A stretch of 21,952 nt of DNA, taken from an uncultured Bacteroidota bacterium (lineage in GTDB: Bacteria > Bacteroidota > Bacteroidia > Bacteroidales > P3). Every line of letters begins with the position of its first letter. The first letter of the stretch is position 1. Location: NCBI GenBank assembly GCA_900546465.1, contig URCX01000012.1, positions 1 through 21,952 on the forward strand, given 5' to 3'. The position numbers and the translations under genes are program-made. Of the stretch, positions 7,787 through 16,687 are shown piece by piece. A model generated the notes under the pieces. The model ran no database searches and was not told the DNA's origin. It was given only the letters and a program-made list of their open reading frames with translations.

Positions 7787-8898
7787 ACAACGACAAATTT
7801 CAATTTCCGCAAATAGCGAAATGGATAGTTTCCCTACTCATTGCAGGAGGAATTTTCTTCCTTATATGGTATTTTCGCTTCATAGTGATTTGTATTTTCA
7901 TAGCCTTGGTTGCCGCATTCATGGGAGCGCCCATACAGAACTTCCTTTCAAAAATGCGAATACGCACCTTCGGAATAGGGAAAACCCTCTCGGCAAGCAT
8001 AACGCTTATATTGCTGTTCGGTATCTTTGTATCCCTTTTCTATTTTCTCGTTCCTCTCATCATTTCTCAGGCAATGACATTTGCAGACATAGATGTTTCT
8101 CAAATAGCAGCCTATTATGCCGAACCCATAAAGCATGTGGAAGCCTTTCTTTACAAATACCAAATGCTTTCTCCCGATACCGATTTGCAAACATTGGTAT
8201 CTGCCAAAATATATGCCACATTCAACACCTTTAATCTGCCCAATATGGCAAACAGTCTCATAGGTTTCGCAGGCAACTTGCTGATGGGTACGTTCATAGT
8301 GCTGTTCATCACCTTTTTCTTTTTGAAAGACAACAAACTCGTAGCCGAATTCATAGACGCAGTTACGCCCGACCTTTATCTTGACGAAGTCCACAAGATA
8401 CTGACCTCCTCACGAGTACTGATAAGCCGCTATTTCATAGGCGTATTCTGCGAAATAATCTGCATGATACTTCTTTTGAGCATAGGATTCTATATTGCAG
8501 GATTACCAAATATCGTCCTTACCGCCTGTATCTGCGGAGTAATGGTCATATTGCCCTATATAGGTGTACTGATAGGCGGAATAATAGGCTTGATAGTCTG
8601 TCTTACAAGCTATCTCAGCATGGACGCATCATTGGATATCCTTCCCATAATCATCAAATTCGTCTCCGTCTTCGGAATAGTAAAATTGATAGACGACTTC
8701 GTCCTTCAACCGCTCATATACTCCAAAAGCGTCAAAGCCCACCCCTTGGAAATATTCCTTGTCATACTTATGGCAGGCGAAGTAGGCGGAGTGGTCGGCA
8801 TGATACTTGCCATACCTGTCTATACCCTCCTTAGAATTGTCGCCAAAGAATTTCTCAGCAAATGGAAATTCATAAAGAAAATAACCAAGAACCTCTGA
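7783..8898 (+). CDS. AI-2E family transporter (YdiK/PerM/TqsA-like membrane protein)
   Basis: A 371-residue polytopic inner-membrane protein of the PF01594 family. Hydrophobic segments lie at about 13-33, 35-50 and 65-90. A soluble stretch at 95-150 is followed by helices at about 160-185, 215-290 and 305-350. The C-terminal signature FGIVKLIDDFVLQPLIYSKSVKAHPLEIFLVILMAGEVGG is diagnostic: D-D-x-x-x-x-P and K/H-P-L-x-x-x. Members export small molecules or ions; AI-2 export was shown only for one E. coli member, so no substrate is assigned. Translation begins at GTG, whose bases overlap the queD stop (GTGA), a sign of translational coupling. No functional link between pterin synthesis and this transporter is evident. 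Confidence 0.9.
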   Translation: MNNDKFQFPQIAKWIVSLLIAGGIFFLIWYFRFIVICIFIALVAAFMGAPIQNFLSKMRIRTFGIGKTLSASITLILLFGIFVSLFYFLVPLIISQAMTFADIDVSQIAAYYAEPIKHVEAFLYKYQMLSPDTDLQTLVSAKIYATFNTFNLPNMANSLIGFAGNLLMGTFIVLFITFFFLKDNKLVAEFIDAVTPDLYLDEVHKILTSSRVLISRYFIGVFCEIICMILLLSIGFYIAGLPNIVLTACICGVMVILPYIGVLIGGIIGLIVCLTSYLSMDASLDILPIIIKFVSVFGIVKLIDDFVLQPLIYSKSVKAHPLEIFLVILMAGEVGGVVGMILAIPVYTLLRIVAKEFLSKWKFIKKITKNL

Positions 8899-9223
8899 CA
8901 CAACTTTCAATCCCACACATTTCCACAGACTTTCACTTGACAATAACGAATCGGCAATTCACTGCAACGAAAGGGCGAAAGCATTTCTCAAAACGCCGAA
9001 AGAAAAAATTAAAAGGGCGATTCATTATCGCTAAAACTCATTTTTGAAATTCAAAGACAGAAATTGCCGATTGCAGATACTTTACTTAATCCGAAAATAC
9101 TGCCGTTTCTTACACCTGACAGACTGTAAGCCTGACGGGTTCTATAATGACTGGAAATTCTATGGCTTCCAGATGAGCCGGTTTTCACAGAATGGAAACC
9201 GGGGTTTGGGGAAGGAGAATTTG
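8899..9223. other. 325-bp intergenic region between the transporter and mcrC
   Basis: The transporter (plus) and mcrC (minus) converge here. No gene is seen. The region holds copy B of the hairpin repeat (8971-9030), an 11-bp inverted repeat flanking it (8949-8959 and 9062-9072), and a hairpin CCGGTTTTC/GGAAACCGG at 9178-9202. That hairpin has a 7-nt loop and one G-U pair, and no strong T-run follows on either strand. It may serve as a bidirectional transcription end. Confidence 0.6.
8949..9072. repeat. Hairpin repeat copy B, flanked by 11-bp inverted repeats
   Basis: AATCGGCAATT at 8949-8959 and AATTGCCGATT at 9062-9072 are exact inverted copies 102 nt apart. Between them lies the stretch 8971-9030, which aligns with copy A (GGGCGAAAGC..., AAACGCC, AAATTAAAAGGGCG). 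It continues into GGCGATTCATT, which is shared with copy C at 21061-21071. The arrangement resembles a small MITE-like element, but copies A and C lack the flanking inverted repeats, so the 11-bp pair may be unrelated to the repeat. Confidence 0.5.
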
Positions 9224-10558
9224 CTAAGAGAAGCAGTCGTTAATGGATTTTATAAATTGCATTTCGGCTTCTTTCATACTGTGGCAAAAGGCTTTGTATG
9301 CTGTTGCAGTTTTGTTTATTTCCATGCCGAAGATGAATAAAGTAGAGCCTATACCATTCAGCGAGGCAGAGGGAATATTCGTTTGCCTCTCGCTTATCGG
9401 AGCGACAAAGCCGCCATTCGATGCTTTCAATACCGCAAGGTATGTAATAAGCTGGTGCAAATCATTTCTATCGATATTCGATACCTTATCATAGCTGCCG
9501 AGCCTTTTGTATTTCGCATCGAGAACTATGTCATCTTTGTAGAAGTCCGGATACCGGATTCCGCTTTTGTCTTCAAACAGATAGATTCGACCTTTTTTCT
9601 GTCTGTTCTGCGGATGAATGTATCCTTCTTTTTTGAGAATTGTATTCAAATACTCTTCCCAAAGCCATGCTCCATCGAAGAGTATGCCGCATATTTCATC
9701 ATCGCAGTCTCCATACTTGATTTCTTCCATTTTGAGAATTTGCAAACAAAGACATTGCAGAGGTCTGTATTCCGTGTAGTATGGATGGCTCTTTTGCCGC
9801 AGGTTTTTGCTGATAATGTTACTGCGTTCTTGTTTGTTGTAAGAGGGGGTGTACCTGATAATCGAGTTTACGTTGTCGATTGTTTCCCTGTCGATGTCGA
9901 GTACTGCGTTACCGTATTTCTTTGTCTTCATGAACTCGATTGTATGACGAATAAGTTCCGTCATATTATTGTCCGGCACATATTCACGGGTGGAATAGGC
10001 GACCTTACCCATGAAAGGGGTATCGAGCCGAAGATGCCTGTTAAGATCGATGGAGCCTTTTACATCGGAGTCATTGTGCCTGATAGTTCGATACTCTCTG
10101 TAAATGCCCTGACGCAAGGCGTTCTTCAAAAAGTAGGGGAACATAAACATGACAAAGTCAAAGATGTCTTCCCGTTCGTTGTCATGATTCAAATCGAAAA
10201 TGCTGCAAGATAAAACCTTTTGCAGCATATAATGAAGGAAGTAATCATCTCGCCCTTCGTCGAACCTCGACTTTATTTTGATTTTAAGATTGCCGATTCC
10301 GATAAAGCCCATGATGTTGCCTGTGCAGATATAAACACGCTCCGGGTCATCTGTGGTTGATATGGACAAAAGTGTTTCATCGCCGATTTTATCATACGCT
10401 TCTCGTAGGCTGTCAGGGAAAATGAGTAACTTTTCATTCTCACGACATAGATCTGAAATCTTTTTGTCAGCAATGGGAAAGAGTGCAGATATTTCTTTTC
10501 TCGAATATGTCCTGCAATTATTTCCTCCGATGGTGTTGTCTGTCAGATCAATTCGCAT
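9224..10558 (-). CDS. mcrC: McrC nuclease subunit of a type IV (McrBC) restriction system
   Basis: McrC provides the nuclease and stimulates the McrB GTPase when the complex meets methylated or otherwise modified DNA. The 444-residue protein has the McrBC family N-terminal region (to about 280, including GIGNLKIKIKSRF and GSIDLNRHLRL) and a C-terminal PD-(D/E)xK nuclease. Pro337-Asp338 lie in IRYPDF, Asp347-Ala-Lys349 in IVLDAKYK, and Gln369 in DLHQLITYL. This catalytic set is complete, so the nuclease looks intact. The start ATG shares one base with the mcrB stop (TGATG). A TTG start 3 nt earlier is also possible. Its stop faces the transporter gene across 325 bp. Confidence 0.93.
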   Translation of the reverse strand: MRIDLTDNTIGGNNCRTYSRKEISALFPIADKKISDLCRENEKLLIFPDSLREAYDKIGDETLLSISTTDDPERVYICTGNIMGFIGIGNLKIKIKSRFDEGRDDYFLHYMLQKVLSCSIFDLNHDNEREDIFDFVMFMFPYFLKNALRQGIYREYRTIRHNDSDVKGSIDLNRHLRLDTPFMGKVAYSTREYVPDNNMTELIRHTIEFMKTKKYGNAVLDIDRETIDNVNSIIRYTPSYNKQERSNIISKNLRQKSHPYYTEYRPLQCLCLQILKMEEIKYGDCDDEICGILFDGAWLWEEYLNTILKKEGYIHPQNRQKKGRIYLFEDKSGIRYPDFYKDDIVLDAKYKRLGSYDKVSNIDRNDLHQLITYLAVLKASNGGFVAPISERQTNIPSASLNGIGSTLFIFGMEINKTATAYKAFCHSMKEAEMQFIKSINDCFS

Positions 10559-13188
10559 CAATTTTCTTCTGCTGTTTCGTCTGCAAAGTATGCTCGGTTC
10601 AACTTCTTTAAGATCTCATCTGCCATACGGAAACCGCGAAGGTATTCTTTCAACAAAGGTTCGATATTCATCTGCCAAAGCTTATCGAAATCATTTCCGT
10701 TATCTCTCAACTTCAAGAAGTAAGATGGACCGACTTGGTATGCCGTTCCGAGACCATCGGTGGTCGATATGACTTCATTGAGGCGGTTCATGGTTGCTTT
10801 TGCCTCATCTGCACAATCCAATACATCAAGCATATCGTCTGTATCGGCAGGAAGAACCTCTTTCCAAGTGAAACGACGTCGCATCGCAAAATCCATACTC
10901 TCCACGCTGCGGTCGATGTCGTTCATGGTTGCGAGAATATAAACATTCTCCGGTACATAGAATCCTTCGGCAAAGACATCTGTATCGGGGACGAGGTTCT
11001 GATACTGCGTCTTTACTCGTACATCGTTGTTGCCTCTATACCCCGGATCTATGGCGTAGAACAATTCTCCGAATATCTTTGAGACCTCACCACGGTTGAT
11101 TTCATCGATGATAAAGACAAAAGGTTTGCGTTCGACTTTATTTGCAGATATAATCGTTGTCGGTGCTTTAATTTCTTGAACGGCTTTTACGATGACAAAA
11201 GCGTAAGAGTCGGCTTGCGTAGAAAATTTCCGTTTGAAGTAATCACGTATGTCTTTAACGTTGTCAAGTTGTACATCATTAGCAAGCAATTCTATTATTT
11301 CGTCGGCATTTACAGCGATTTGCTTGGTTTTCTTGTTCTTCTCATTATGTATAATAATGGTACGTTGCCTGATCTCATCGATTGTAAATTCGCTGCCAAC
11401 GGATAAATTGAATATTGTGTTGTTCTCTATTGCTATTTCAATGAATTGTTGCAACTTTTCTTCCCAAGACAGCTCATTGGTAAGGCTTTCCACGCTTTTC
11501 TTGGAATCGATAAGGTTTTTCACAGCCCTTTTACAGAAGTCCTTAAACACACCGTCTCTACGCTCGAAGCCTATCTGCCCGTCGCTATTCTCGATCGGAC
11601 GTAATCCTTCCACAAAATCCGTATAATCGTATGAGGGGTGAAATTGAACAAAACACATTTCCTCCTTTGTGCAACCCATATCTTTTGCTATCCTTTGAGC
11701 CATGTATGTTTTTCCAGTACCGGGGGCACCGGTGAGAACTAAATTGTGAGCTACTTTAAGAAGTTCGATATACTCGGCATATTTAGATTGAATATTATCA
11801 ATTTGTGTATCTATCAGATGATTTTTCTCCGCATTTGCGGATAGTTCATAGAATGTTTTCTCTCTTATTTCGTTTGTTTCCATTTTTCTATGAATATCAT
11901 CTATAATCCTTTTGTATTTTTTGTATTCCGGCACAATGTTGGGGAGAATTATCTTGTATCTTTCTAAATAGGTGCGGTTTTTAGTATCAAGAGCAAGAAA
12001 ATCGTTAGGACGAACCCAGAATAAAGCCATTGTGATATTTATGTTGATATTGTATTGCCTGATGACTTTGTTGAAAGCGTCCTCAATATTTTCGTCATTG
12101 ATGATTTTTTCCAATATAATCCAAAGGTTCTCTATATCATTCTCGTTACGTTTATCTCTATATCCGAAGAAATAAGACTTCTGATTGTTAAGTATAGGAA
12201 CACCCTCGAAATCATCAGGTATAGGAGATTTAAGATTTAACAAATCCTTGAATATTCGAACGGCATTTAACCTATTGAGATGTTCTATATGTCTATTGAA
12301 AATACCAAAAATGGAAAATGGATCAATATCTGTCAACAAATCATCTTTTCCCTCTTTGTCGTGAAGATAATCAACATGTAATTCCTTACGATGATCGTAA
12401 ATCATAACCAATAACTCTTTACGATTGCTTCGAAATTGTAATAGTTTTTCGGCAAACTCCTTGTAGTATGGTATCCAAGTGTATTTCTTATCTTTTGTTT
12501 CTTTTTTCATATTTCCCATATATTCTTTCATGCACAGGAACAATGCCTGTACAGCATCGTACTTTGGCAATTCAATTTGTATTATCTCTTGCACTTTATC
12601 ACCATATTTAGCAGCAAAGCCATTGATAATTTCGGTAAAGTGCTTTGGTCTCTTATCTATGTCTTCGCATTCAATGCCGAAGTAGTTGCATATTATTTGG
12701 TATAGTCCATCATCATAGAAGCCCTCGCCTTTCATCTCATTTATTGAAGCAGACGATTTGCTGCTTTCAAATTGATGAATAACAACTTCCATGAGATACA
12801 TTTGCAATGCCTCAACAAGTTCATTACGCATCAGCCATATAAAACCCTTAGGGGAATGCCGGCCTTTCTCCATCGGAATGCACCAATATGCATTATCGCC
12901 TTCAGTGTCCTTAATATTAAATCGATTAAGCTCCTTTTGAACCCATTTTGCAAAGCCGGTTACTTTCCCATTATAATGTTGAGAAGGTTCTCCATATTTG
13001 GCACTTAGCATTGTACACGAAGCTTTATGCCCCTGTTCTCTTAGCAAATATGATAGAGTTTCTATATAGCGTCGGGCTTGTTCTTTGCGAAGTAAGTCAA
13101 GCCATTCATCGGCGGAAATGCCAAGATCTCCGCAACTTTGTTCTCCCTTGGAGTTGATTGTGATATGTAAAGTCCGTTCTTTCGTCAT
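10558..13188 (-). CDS. mcrB: McrB AAA+ GTPase subunit with an enlarged N-terminus
   Basis: McrB recognises modified DNA and uses GTP hydrolysis to drive translocation. At 876 residues it is about twice E. coli McrB. The AAA+ core is complete: Walker A GAPGTGKT (487-494), Walker B FIIDEINRG (DEINRG 695-700) and the McrB signature MNDIDRS (755-761; MNTADRS in E. coli). The region before it has two parts. Residues 18-130 form a compact module with YG...HYNGKVTGFAKWVQ, YWCIPM and GFIWLMRNELVEAL. Residues 285-410 begin DPFSIFGIFNR and contain GVPILNNQKSYFF and LFWVRPNDFLALDTKNR, a block I associate with McrB-like proteins. Walker A and B are about 200 residues apart, implying an insertion of over 100 residues relative to E. 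coli. Which part binds modified bases is unknown. Confidence 0.92.
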   Translation of the reverse strand: MTKERTLHITINSKGEQSCGDLGISADEWLDLLRKEQARRYIETLSYLLREQGHKASCTMLSAKYGEPSQHYNGKVTGFAKWVQKELNRFNIKDTEGDNAYWCIPMEKGRHSPKGFIWLMRNELVEALQMYLMEVVIHQFESSKSSASINEMKGEGFYDDGLYQIICNYFGIECEDIDKRPKHFTEIINGFAAKYGDKVQEIIQIELPKYDAVQALFLCMKEYMGNMKKETKDKKYTWIPYYKEFAEKLLQFRSNRKELLVMIYDHRKELHVDYLHDKEGKDDLLTDIDPFSIFGIFNRHIEHLNRLNAVRIFKDLLNLKSPIPDDFEGVPILNNQKSYFFGYRDKRNENDIENLWIILEKIINDENIEDAFNKVIRQYNININITMALFWVRPNDFLALDTKNRTYLERYKIILPNIVPEYKKYKRIIDDIHRKMETNEIREKTFYELSANAEKNHLIDTQIDNIQSKYAEYIELLKVAHNLVLTGAPGTGKTYMAQRIAKDMGCTKEEMCFVQFHPSYDYTDFVEGLRPIENSDGQIGFERRDGVFKDFCKRAVKNLIDSKKSVESLTNELSWEEKLQQFIEIAIENNTIFNLSVGSEFTIDEIRQRTIIIHNEKNKKTKQIAVNADEIIELLANDVQLDNVKDIRDYFKRKFSTQADSYAFVIVKAVQEIKAPTTIISANKVERKPFVFIIDEINRGEVSKIFGELFYAIDPGYRGNNDVRVKTQYQNLVPDTDVFAEGFYVPENVYILATMNDIDRSVESMDFAMRRRFTWKEVLPADTDDMLDVLDCADEAKATMNRLNEVISTTDGLGTAYQVGPSYFLKLRDNGNDFDKLWQMNIEPLLKEYLRGFRMADEILKKLNRAYFADETAEEN

Positions 13189-13212
13189 ATGTAATATGCT
13201 TGCTTATTTATG

Positions 13213-13220
13213 CAAAGATA
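13213..13220 (-). promoter_or_regulatory. -7 promoter element of mcrBC
   Basis: TATCTTTG on the minus strand (13220-13213), 24 nt before the mcrB ATG at 13188. No good TTTG is seen 19 nt further upstream, so the promoter may be weak or activator-dependent. It implies mcrBC has its own promoter, separate from the kdsD-era genes upstream. Confidence 0.6.
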
Positions 13221-13302
13221 CAACCTTAATTCTATTTTGCACGGGATATGAAGTAAGTTGGTTTATCGTTTGATTGGGCAAATACTGAAAACAAATTGCA
13301 AT

Positions 13303-14532
13303 CTAATACCTCAATCTTAGCCTGCAACCCCAAAATCCGCCATGAGAATCCTCTTCCATAGAGAAAGAACGTATTACCTCCACTCCGAGACAGGATAAGA
13401 TATTATCCACCCCTAAGCCAAGCTCGTAATATGGCTTGTATTCTCCATATAAGGCTTTGCCATACACAAATTCATTCATTCGATATTGCTTCAAAAAAGG
13501 AAGCATGTCGGAAAAAAATCCTCCGGTATTGATTTGCAAAAAGCATTGCAGGTATTCCTTTCTATAAAACCGCTTATCGAATGCGAGGAGATTGAACCCG
13601 TAAGCATCGGATATTATTCCGAAAGATTGCATAGGAGTGAAATAAAGTCCCTGATTGGTACTTCCCATTATCTTACCGCCTTTTACCATTATATCTGTTG
13701 CAAATCTTTTGCCGATGAATATTCTTTCGGATATTGTAAAGGATATTGTGCTGTATGATTTCTTGAAATCATTGAGAAGAAAATTGTGAGTGTATTTGGC
13801 GGAAAGATTTGTAGGTAAATTGTTCAAACGAGAGTTCAGACTTCTTTTGCTCTTATGTTTACGCGTAGGACGGAAAAATATTTCTACTCCTGCATTCAAG
13901 TATTCGCAATCTTTATCAAGTGTCTCAAAACTCGTTTCTCCATCATAGTAGATATTGGAATAAAGACTGCGAAATCCTACAGTACGAGAAAAGCCAAGTC
14001 CGGAACGATGTTCGTAAAGGTATGTCATCGAAATTTTTCGATTATAAGAGAGATAGTAATTCCTCCACGGAGCAAAAGAATAGTATAATACATCATAATT
14101 TGCCGTATTCGGCATATAGCTGTTGTCTTCGTATGAAAGAGTTAAAGCATTTGCAGGAAAGGCATAAACAGAAGTCGGTTTTCGTTTGAAACTTATACCT
14201 ACAGAAAGTCCGTATTTCAACTTCTTATCTTCTGTTCCGTAAGCCAAAAGCCAATTAAACCCTATGCGTTTGCTTAGTTTTGAATTGGTTCTGCCGCTCA
14301 GTCTCAGTCTTACTCCCTCAACAGGATTATAACTTGCGAAACGCTCGACGGGACCGAAATCCATGAATCCTATTGACAGATAATTGTCGGATAAAAGACT
14401 TGAAAATCTTTCTTGCATAAGCAATCTGCCGGCTCTTTCCAAGTCTCTCTTGTCTATGGGAGCATATTTTACTTGCGTAAACCCGCAAAAAACAGACATC
14501 AATACAGATATAAAAAACAGATTTCTTTTCAT
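13303..14532 (-). CDS. Outer-membrane beta-barrel protein resembling the C-terminal part of DUF5686 proteins
   Basis: A 409-residue exported protein (signal MKRNLFFISVLMSVFCGFTQ). It consists largely of alternating amphipathic strands rich in Tyr, Phe and Arg and ends in an aromatic residue (GGFWGCRLRLRY), as outer-membrane barrels do. The stretch NPVEGVRLRLSGRTNSKLSKRIGFNWLLAYGTEDKKLKYGLSVG matches the barrel part of Bacteroidota DUF5686 proteins, which usually carry an N-terminal carboxypeptidase-like (TonB-plug-like) domain and are about twice as long. That N-terminal part is missing, yet a signal peptide sits directly before the barrel, so this is a natural short form and not a fragment. 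It starts 7 nt after the flavoprotein gene. Function unknown. Confidence 0.7.
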   Translation of the reverse strand: MKRNLFFISVLMSVFCGFTQVKYAPIDKRDLERAGRLLMQERFSSLLSDNYLSIGFMDFGPVERFASYNPVEGVRLRLSGRTNSKLSKRIGFNWLLAYGTEDKKLKYGLSVGISFKRKPTSVYAFPANALTLSYEDNSYMPNTANYDVLYYSFAPWRNYYLSYNRKISMTYLYEHRSGLGFSRTVGFRSLYSNIYYDGETSFETLDKDCEYLNAGVEIFFRPTRKHKSKRSLNSRLNNLPTNLSAKYTHNFLLNDFKKSYSTISFTISERIFIGKRFATDIMVKGGKIMGSTNQGLYFTPMQSFGIISDAYGFNLLAFDKRFYRKEYLQCFLQINTGGFFSDMLPFLKQYRMNEFVYGKALYGEYKPYYELGLGVDNILSCLGVEVIRSFSMEEDSHGGFWGCRLRLRY

Positions 14533-14539
14533 AGATTGT

Positions 14540-15805
14540 TTATTGCATATTCCGGCAAGCCAATGCGGCTGTTGAAAAAGCTATTTGCAAATTAAAACCG
14601 CCTGTATCACCATCAAAATCCAACACTTCTCCTGCAAAGTACAATCCTTTCACTATTTTGGATTGCATATTTCGGCAATCGACTTGTGATAAATCCACTC
14701 CGCCTTTGGTAACCACGGCTTCATACCAACCCATGTCGCCTATTATTTCATCCTTATTATATTTAAGGTATCGCAATATGGCATCTGCGTTATTGAGCCT
14801 GCCTTTCTGCCTTTCTCTGTTTTCCTTCTGCTTTTTCAACCAAAACTTATAATCCCGTACAAGGGGTTCAGGCAGCCATGCTCTTAAAATATTATCCGAG
14901 CTCTGCCCCACTCTTTCTTGCAGAACCCTGCTTATTTCTTTTTTGAGTTTCTCTTCACTCAATTTGGGCTTTATATCAACGGACACCAACATCTTTTCCT
15001 TTCTATATAACCTTTCTGCAATCTTGCGGCTCAGCCTCAAAATAACAGGTCCTGCAATGCCGTATTCGTCCAAACTTATATCTCCGAAATCACTCTCCAA
15101 TATTTCCCCTTTATCGTTAAGGATTGAAACTTGAACATTCTTTACAGTATAATTTTGCAGGCTTGCAGGGTGTGCAATCTTCGTTCTTATCCCTACCAAA
15201 GCAGGCATGGTAGGTGTAATCTTATGTCCTGCTGCATGAGCAAGCCTTATGCCATCACCGTCAGAACCTGTTGCAGGATAAGACTCTCCGCCACAACAAA
15301 GCAAAACCTTATCAGCGCGAAATATTTCACCATCAAAACACCTTACGCCCTTGACAGTATTATTTTCAATCAAGATTTTTTCAACGCCCTTGTTGCAAAT
15401 CAAATTCACATTATCGGAGGCTTCGATTTTTCTGACCAATGCAAGGAAGACATCGAGACTTTTGCCACTGCGAGGAAACACTCTGTGTCCCCTCTCTTCA
15501 ATAAGAGGTAATCCCAAATTCTCAAAACAATTTATTGTATCTTGATTTGAGAAAAACGAAACAGCATTTCGCAAATTGCTTTCTCCGTTTGAGCAATGCG
15601 AAAGAAAGTCATTGATTTGTAAAGTGTTTGTAAGATTGCATCTTCCCTTGCCGGTGATACGTAATTTCAGTCCGGCTTGTCTCATTTTCTCCAAAACGAG
15701 AACTCTTTTTCCTGTGCCGCATAAACGTACCGCCGCCAGCAATCCGGCAGCACCGCCGCCGATAATCAGAATATCAAACCTATCGGATTTACTTCTTGGA
15801 TTCAT
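14540..15805 (-). CDS. BaiN/HI0933-family NAD(P)/FAD-dependent flavoprotein
   Basis: A flavoprotein of the HI0933/YhiN/BaiN group, with FAD bound by the Rossmann motif IIGGGAAGLLAA near the N-terminus. The family signature is GLKLRITGKGRCNLTNT. Further marks are LLCCGGESYPATGSDGDG and, near the end, GLYFAGEVLDFDGDTGGFNLQIAFSTAALA, which closes the FAD site. The physiological substrate of most members is unknown; some gut members reduce bile-acid intermediates, which should not be assumed here. The frame runs up to 15832, but the ATG at 15805 gives the normal N-terminus. That start overlaps the 3' end of era by 17 nt. The next gene starts 7 nt downstream, so era, this gene and the barrel gene form one operon. 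Confidence 0.9.
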   Translation of the reverse strand: MNPRSKSDRFDILIIGGGAAGLLAAVRLCGTGKRVLVLEKMRQAGLKLRITGKGRCNLTNTLQINDFLSHCSNGESNLRNAVSFFSNQDTINCFENLGLPLIEERGHRVFPRSGKSLDVFLALVRKIEASDNVNLICNKGVEKILIENNTVKGVRCFDGEIFRADKVLLCCGGESYPATGSDGDGIRLAHAAGHKITPTMPALVGIRTKIAHPASLQNYTVKNVQVSILNDKGEILESDFGDISLDEYGIAGPVILRLSRKIAERLYRKEKMLVSVDIKPKLSEEKLKKEISRVLQERVGQSSDNILRAWLPEPLVRDYKFWLKKQKENRERQKGRLNNADAILRYLKYNKDEIIGDMGWYEAVVTKGGVDLSQVDCRNMQSKIVKGLYFAGEVLDFDGDTGGFNLQIAFSTAALACRNMQ

Positions 15806-16673
15806 AACCGAAGATTTGCAAATCCCGTTCACTGTTTCGCCAATCCTTCTTCACCTTGATAAGCAATTCCAAGAAGCATTTCTTTTCCGTGAACTCTTCT
15901 ATGTCTTTTCTCGCTTCGGTTCCAACCTTTTTTATCATGCTGCCGCCTTTTCCGATAAGGATTTTCTTCTGGCTTTCTCTCTCGGTGTAGATAACAGCCT
16001 TTATACGGTTTATCTGTTCATCTTCTTTGAACTCTTCTATTGCCACTTCCGTGGAATAAGGGATTTCTTTATCGTAAAACAACAGTATTTTCTCCCGTAT
16101 GATTTCACTCACTATAAATCTCATGCTTCTATCCGTAAGCATCTCCTTATCATAGTAAGCGGGAGATTCCGGCAAATGACTTTTCACCAATTCCATAAGC
16201 CTTTCCATACCCATTGAATGTAAAGCACTGCAAGGAACAACCTCAGCTCTCGGAATAGCTCTCTGCCATTGTTCGATTACTTCGGTTACTCTCTCCTGCG
16301 AAGCCAAATCTATTTTATTGATTACAACTATCACGGGAGTATTACTGCGGCATATTCTTTCGTAGATATTCTTGTTTTTTATCTCTTCGCCCATATCGGT
16401 AACGACAAGAAAGACATCTGCATCCGACAAAGCACCCTCCACTTGTTGCAACATACATTGCTGTAACTTATAATGGGGATTCAGTATGCCCGGAGTGTCG
16501 GAAAAAACTATCTGAAAATCCTCTCCGTTTACCAAACCCAAAATTCTATGCCGCGTAGTTTGACATTTACGGGTTATAATGCTTAATTTTTCTCCCACAA
16601 GGGCATTCATCAAAGTCGATTTGCCCACATTAGGATTACCTATTATATTTACAAAACCTGCTCTATGTTTCAT
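15789..16673 (-). CDS. era: GTPase Era
   Basis: Era binds 16S rRNA near its 3' end and takes part in 30S assembly. G motifs are present: G1 GNPNVGKS (12-19), G3 DTPG (59-62) and G4 NKID (119-122). A C-terminal KH domain with the loop ILIGKGGSMIKKVG and the end ...NSERDLQIFGYE follows. The 294-residue length is normal. It lies 14 nt after kdsD and overlaps the following flavoprotein gene. Like rbfA, it belongs to 30S maturation, but the two genes are in different operons here. Confidence 0.97.
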   Translation of the reverse strand: MKHRAGFVNIIGNPNVGKSTLMNALVGEKLSIITRKCQTTRHRILGLVNGEDFQIVFSDTPGILNPHYKLQQCMLQQVEGALSDADVFLVVTDMGEEIKNKNIYERICRSNTPVIVVINKIDLASQERVTEVIEQWQRAIPRAEVVPCSALHSMGMERLMELVKSHLPESPAYYDKEMLTDRSMRFIVSEIIREKILLFYDKEIPYSTEVAIEEFKEDEQINRIKAVIYTERESQKKILIGKGGSMIKKVGTEARKDIEEFTEKKCFLELLIKVKKDWRNSERDLQIFGYESKK

Positions 16674-16687
16674 TGTAATTTCTTTTG

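Noticed and set aside
9178..9202. Hairpin CCGGTTTTC/GGAAACCGG as a classical terminator
   Set aside because: No T-run follows on either strand. It is mentioned in the intergenic entry but not called as a terminator.
9383..10213. A 276-residue plus-strand open frame
   Set aside because: It is antisense to mcrC over its whole length. The mcrC frame has clear domain motifs; this one has none.
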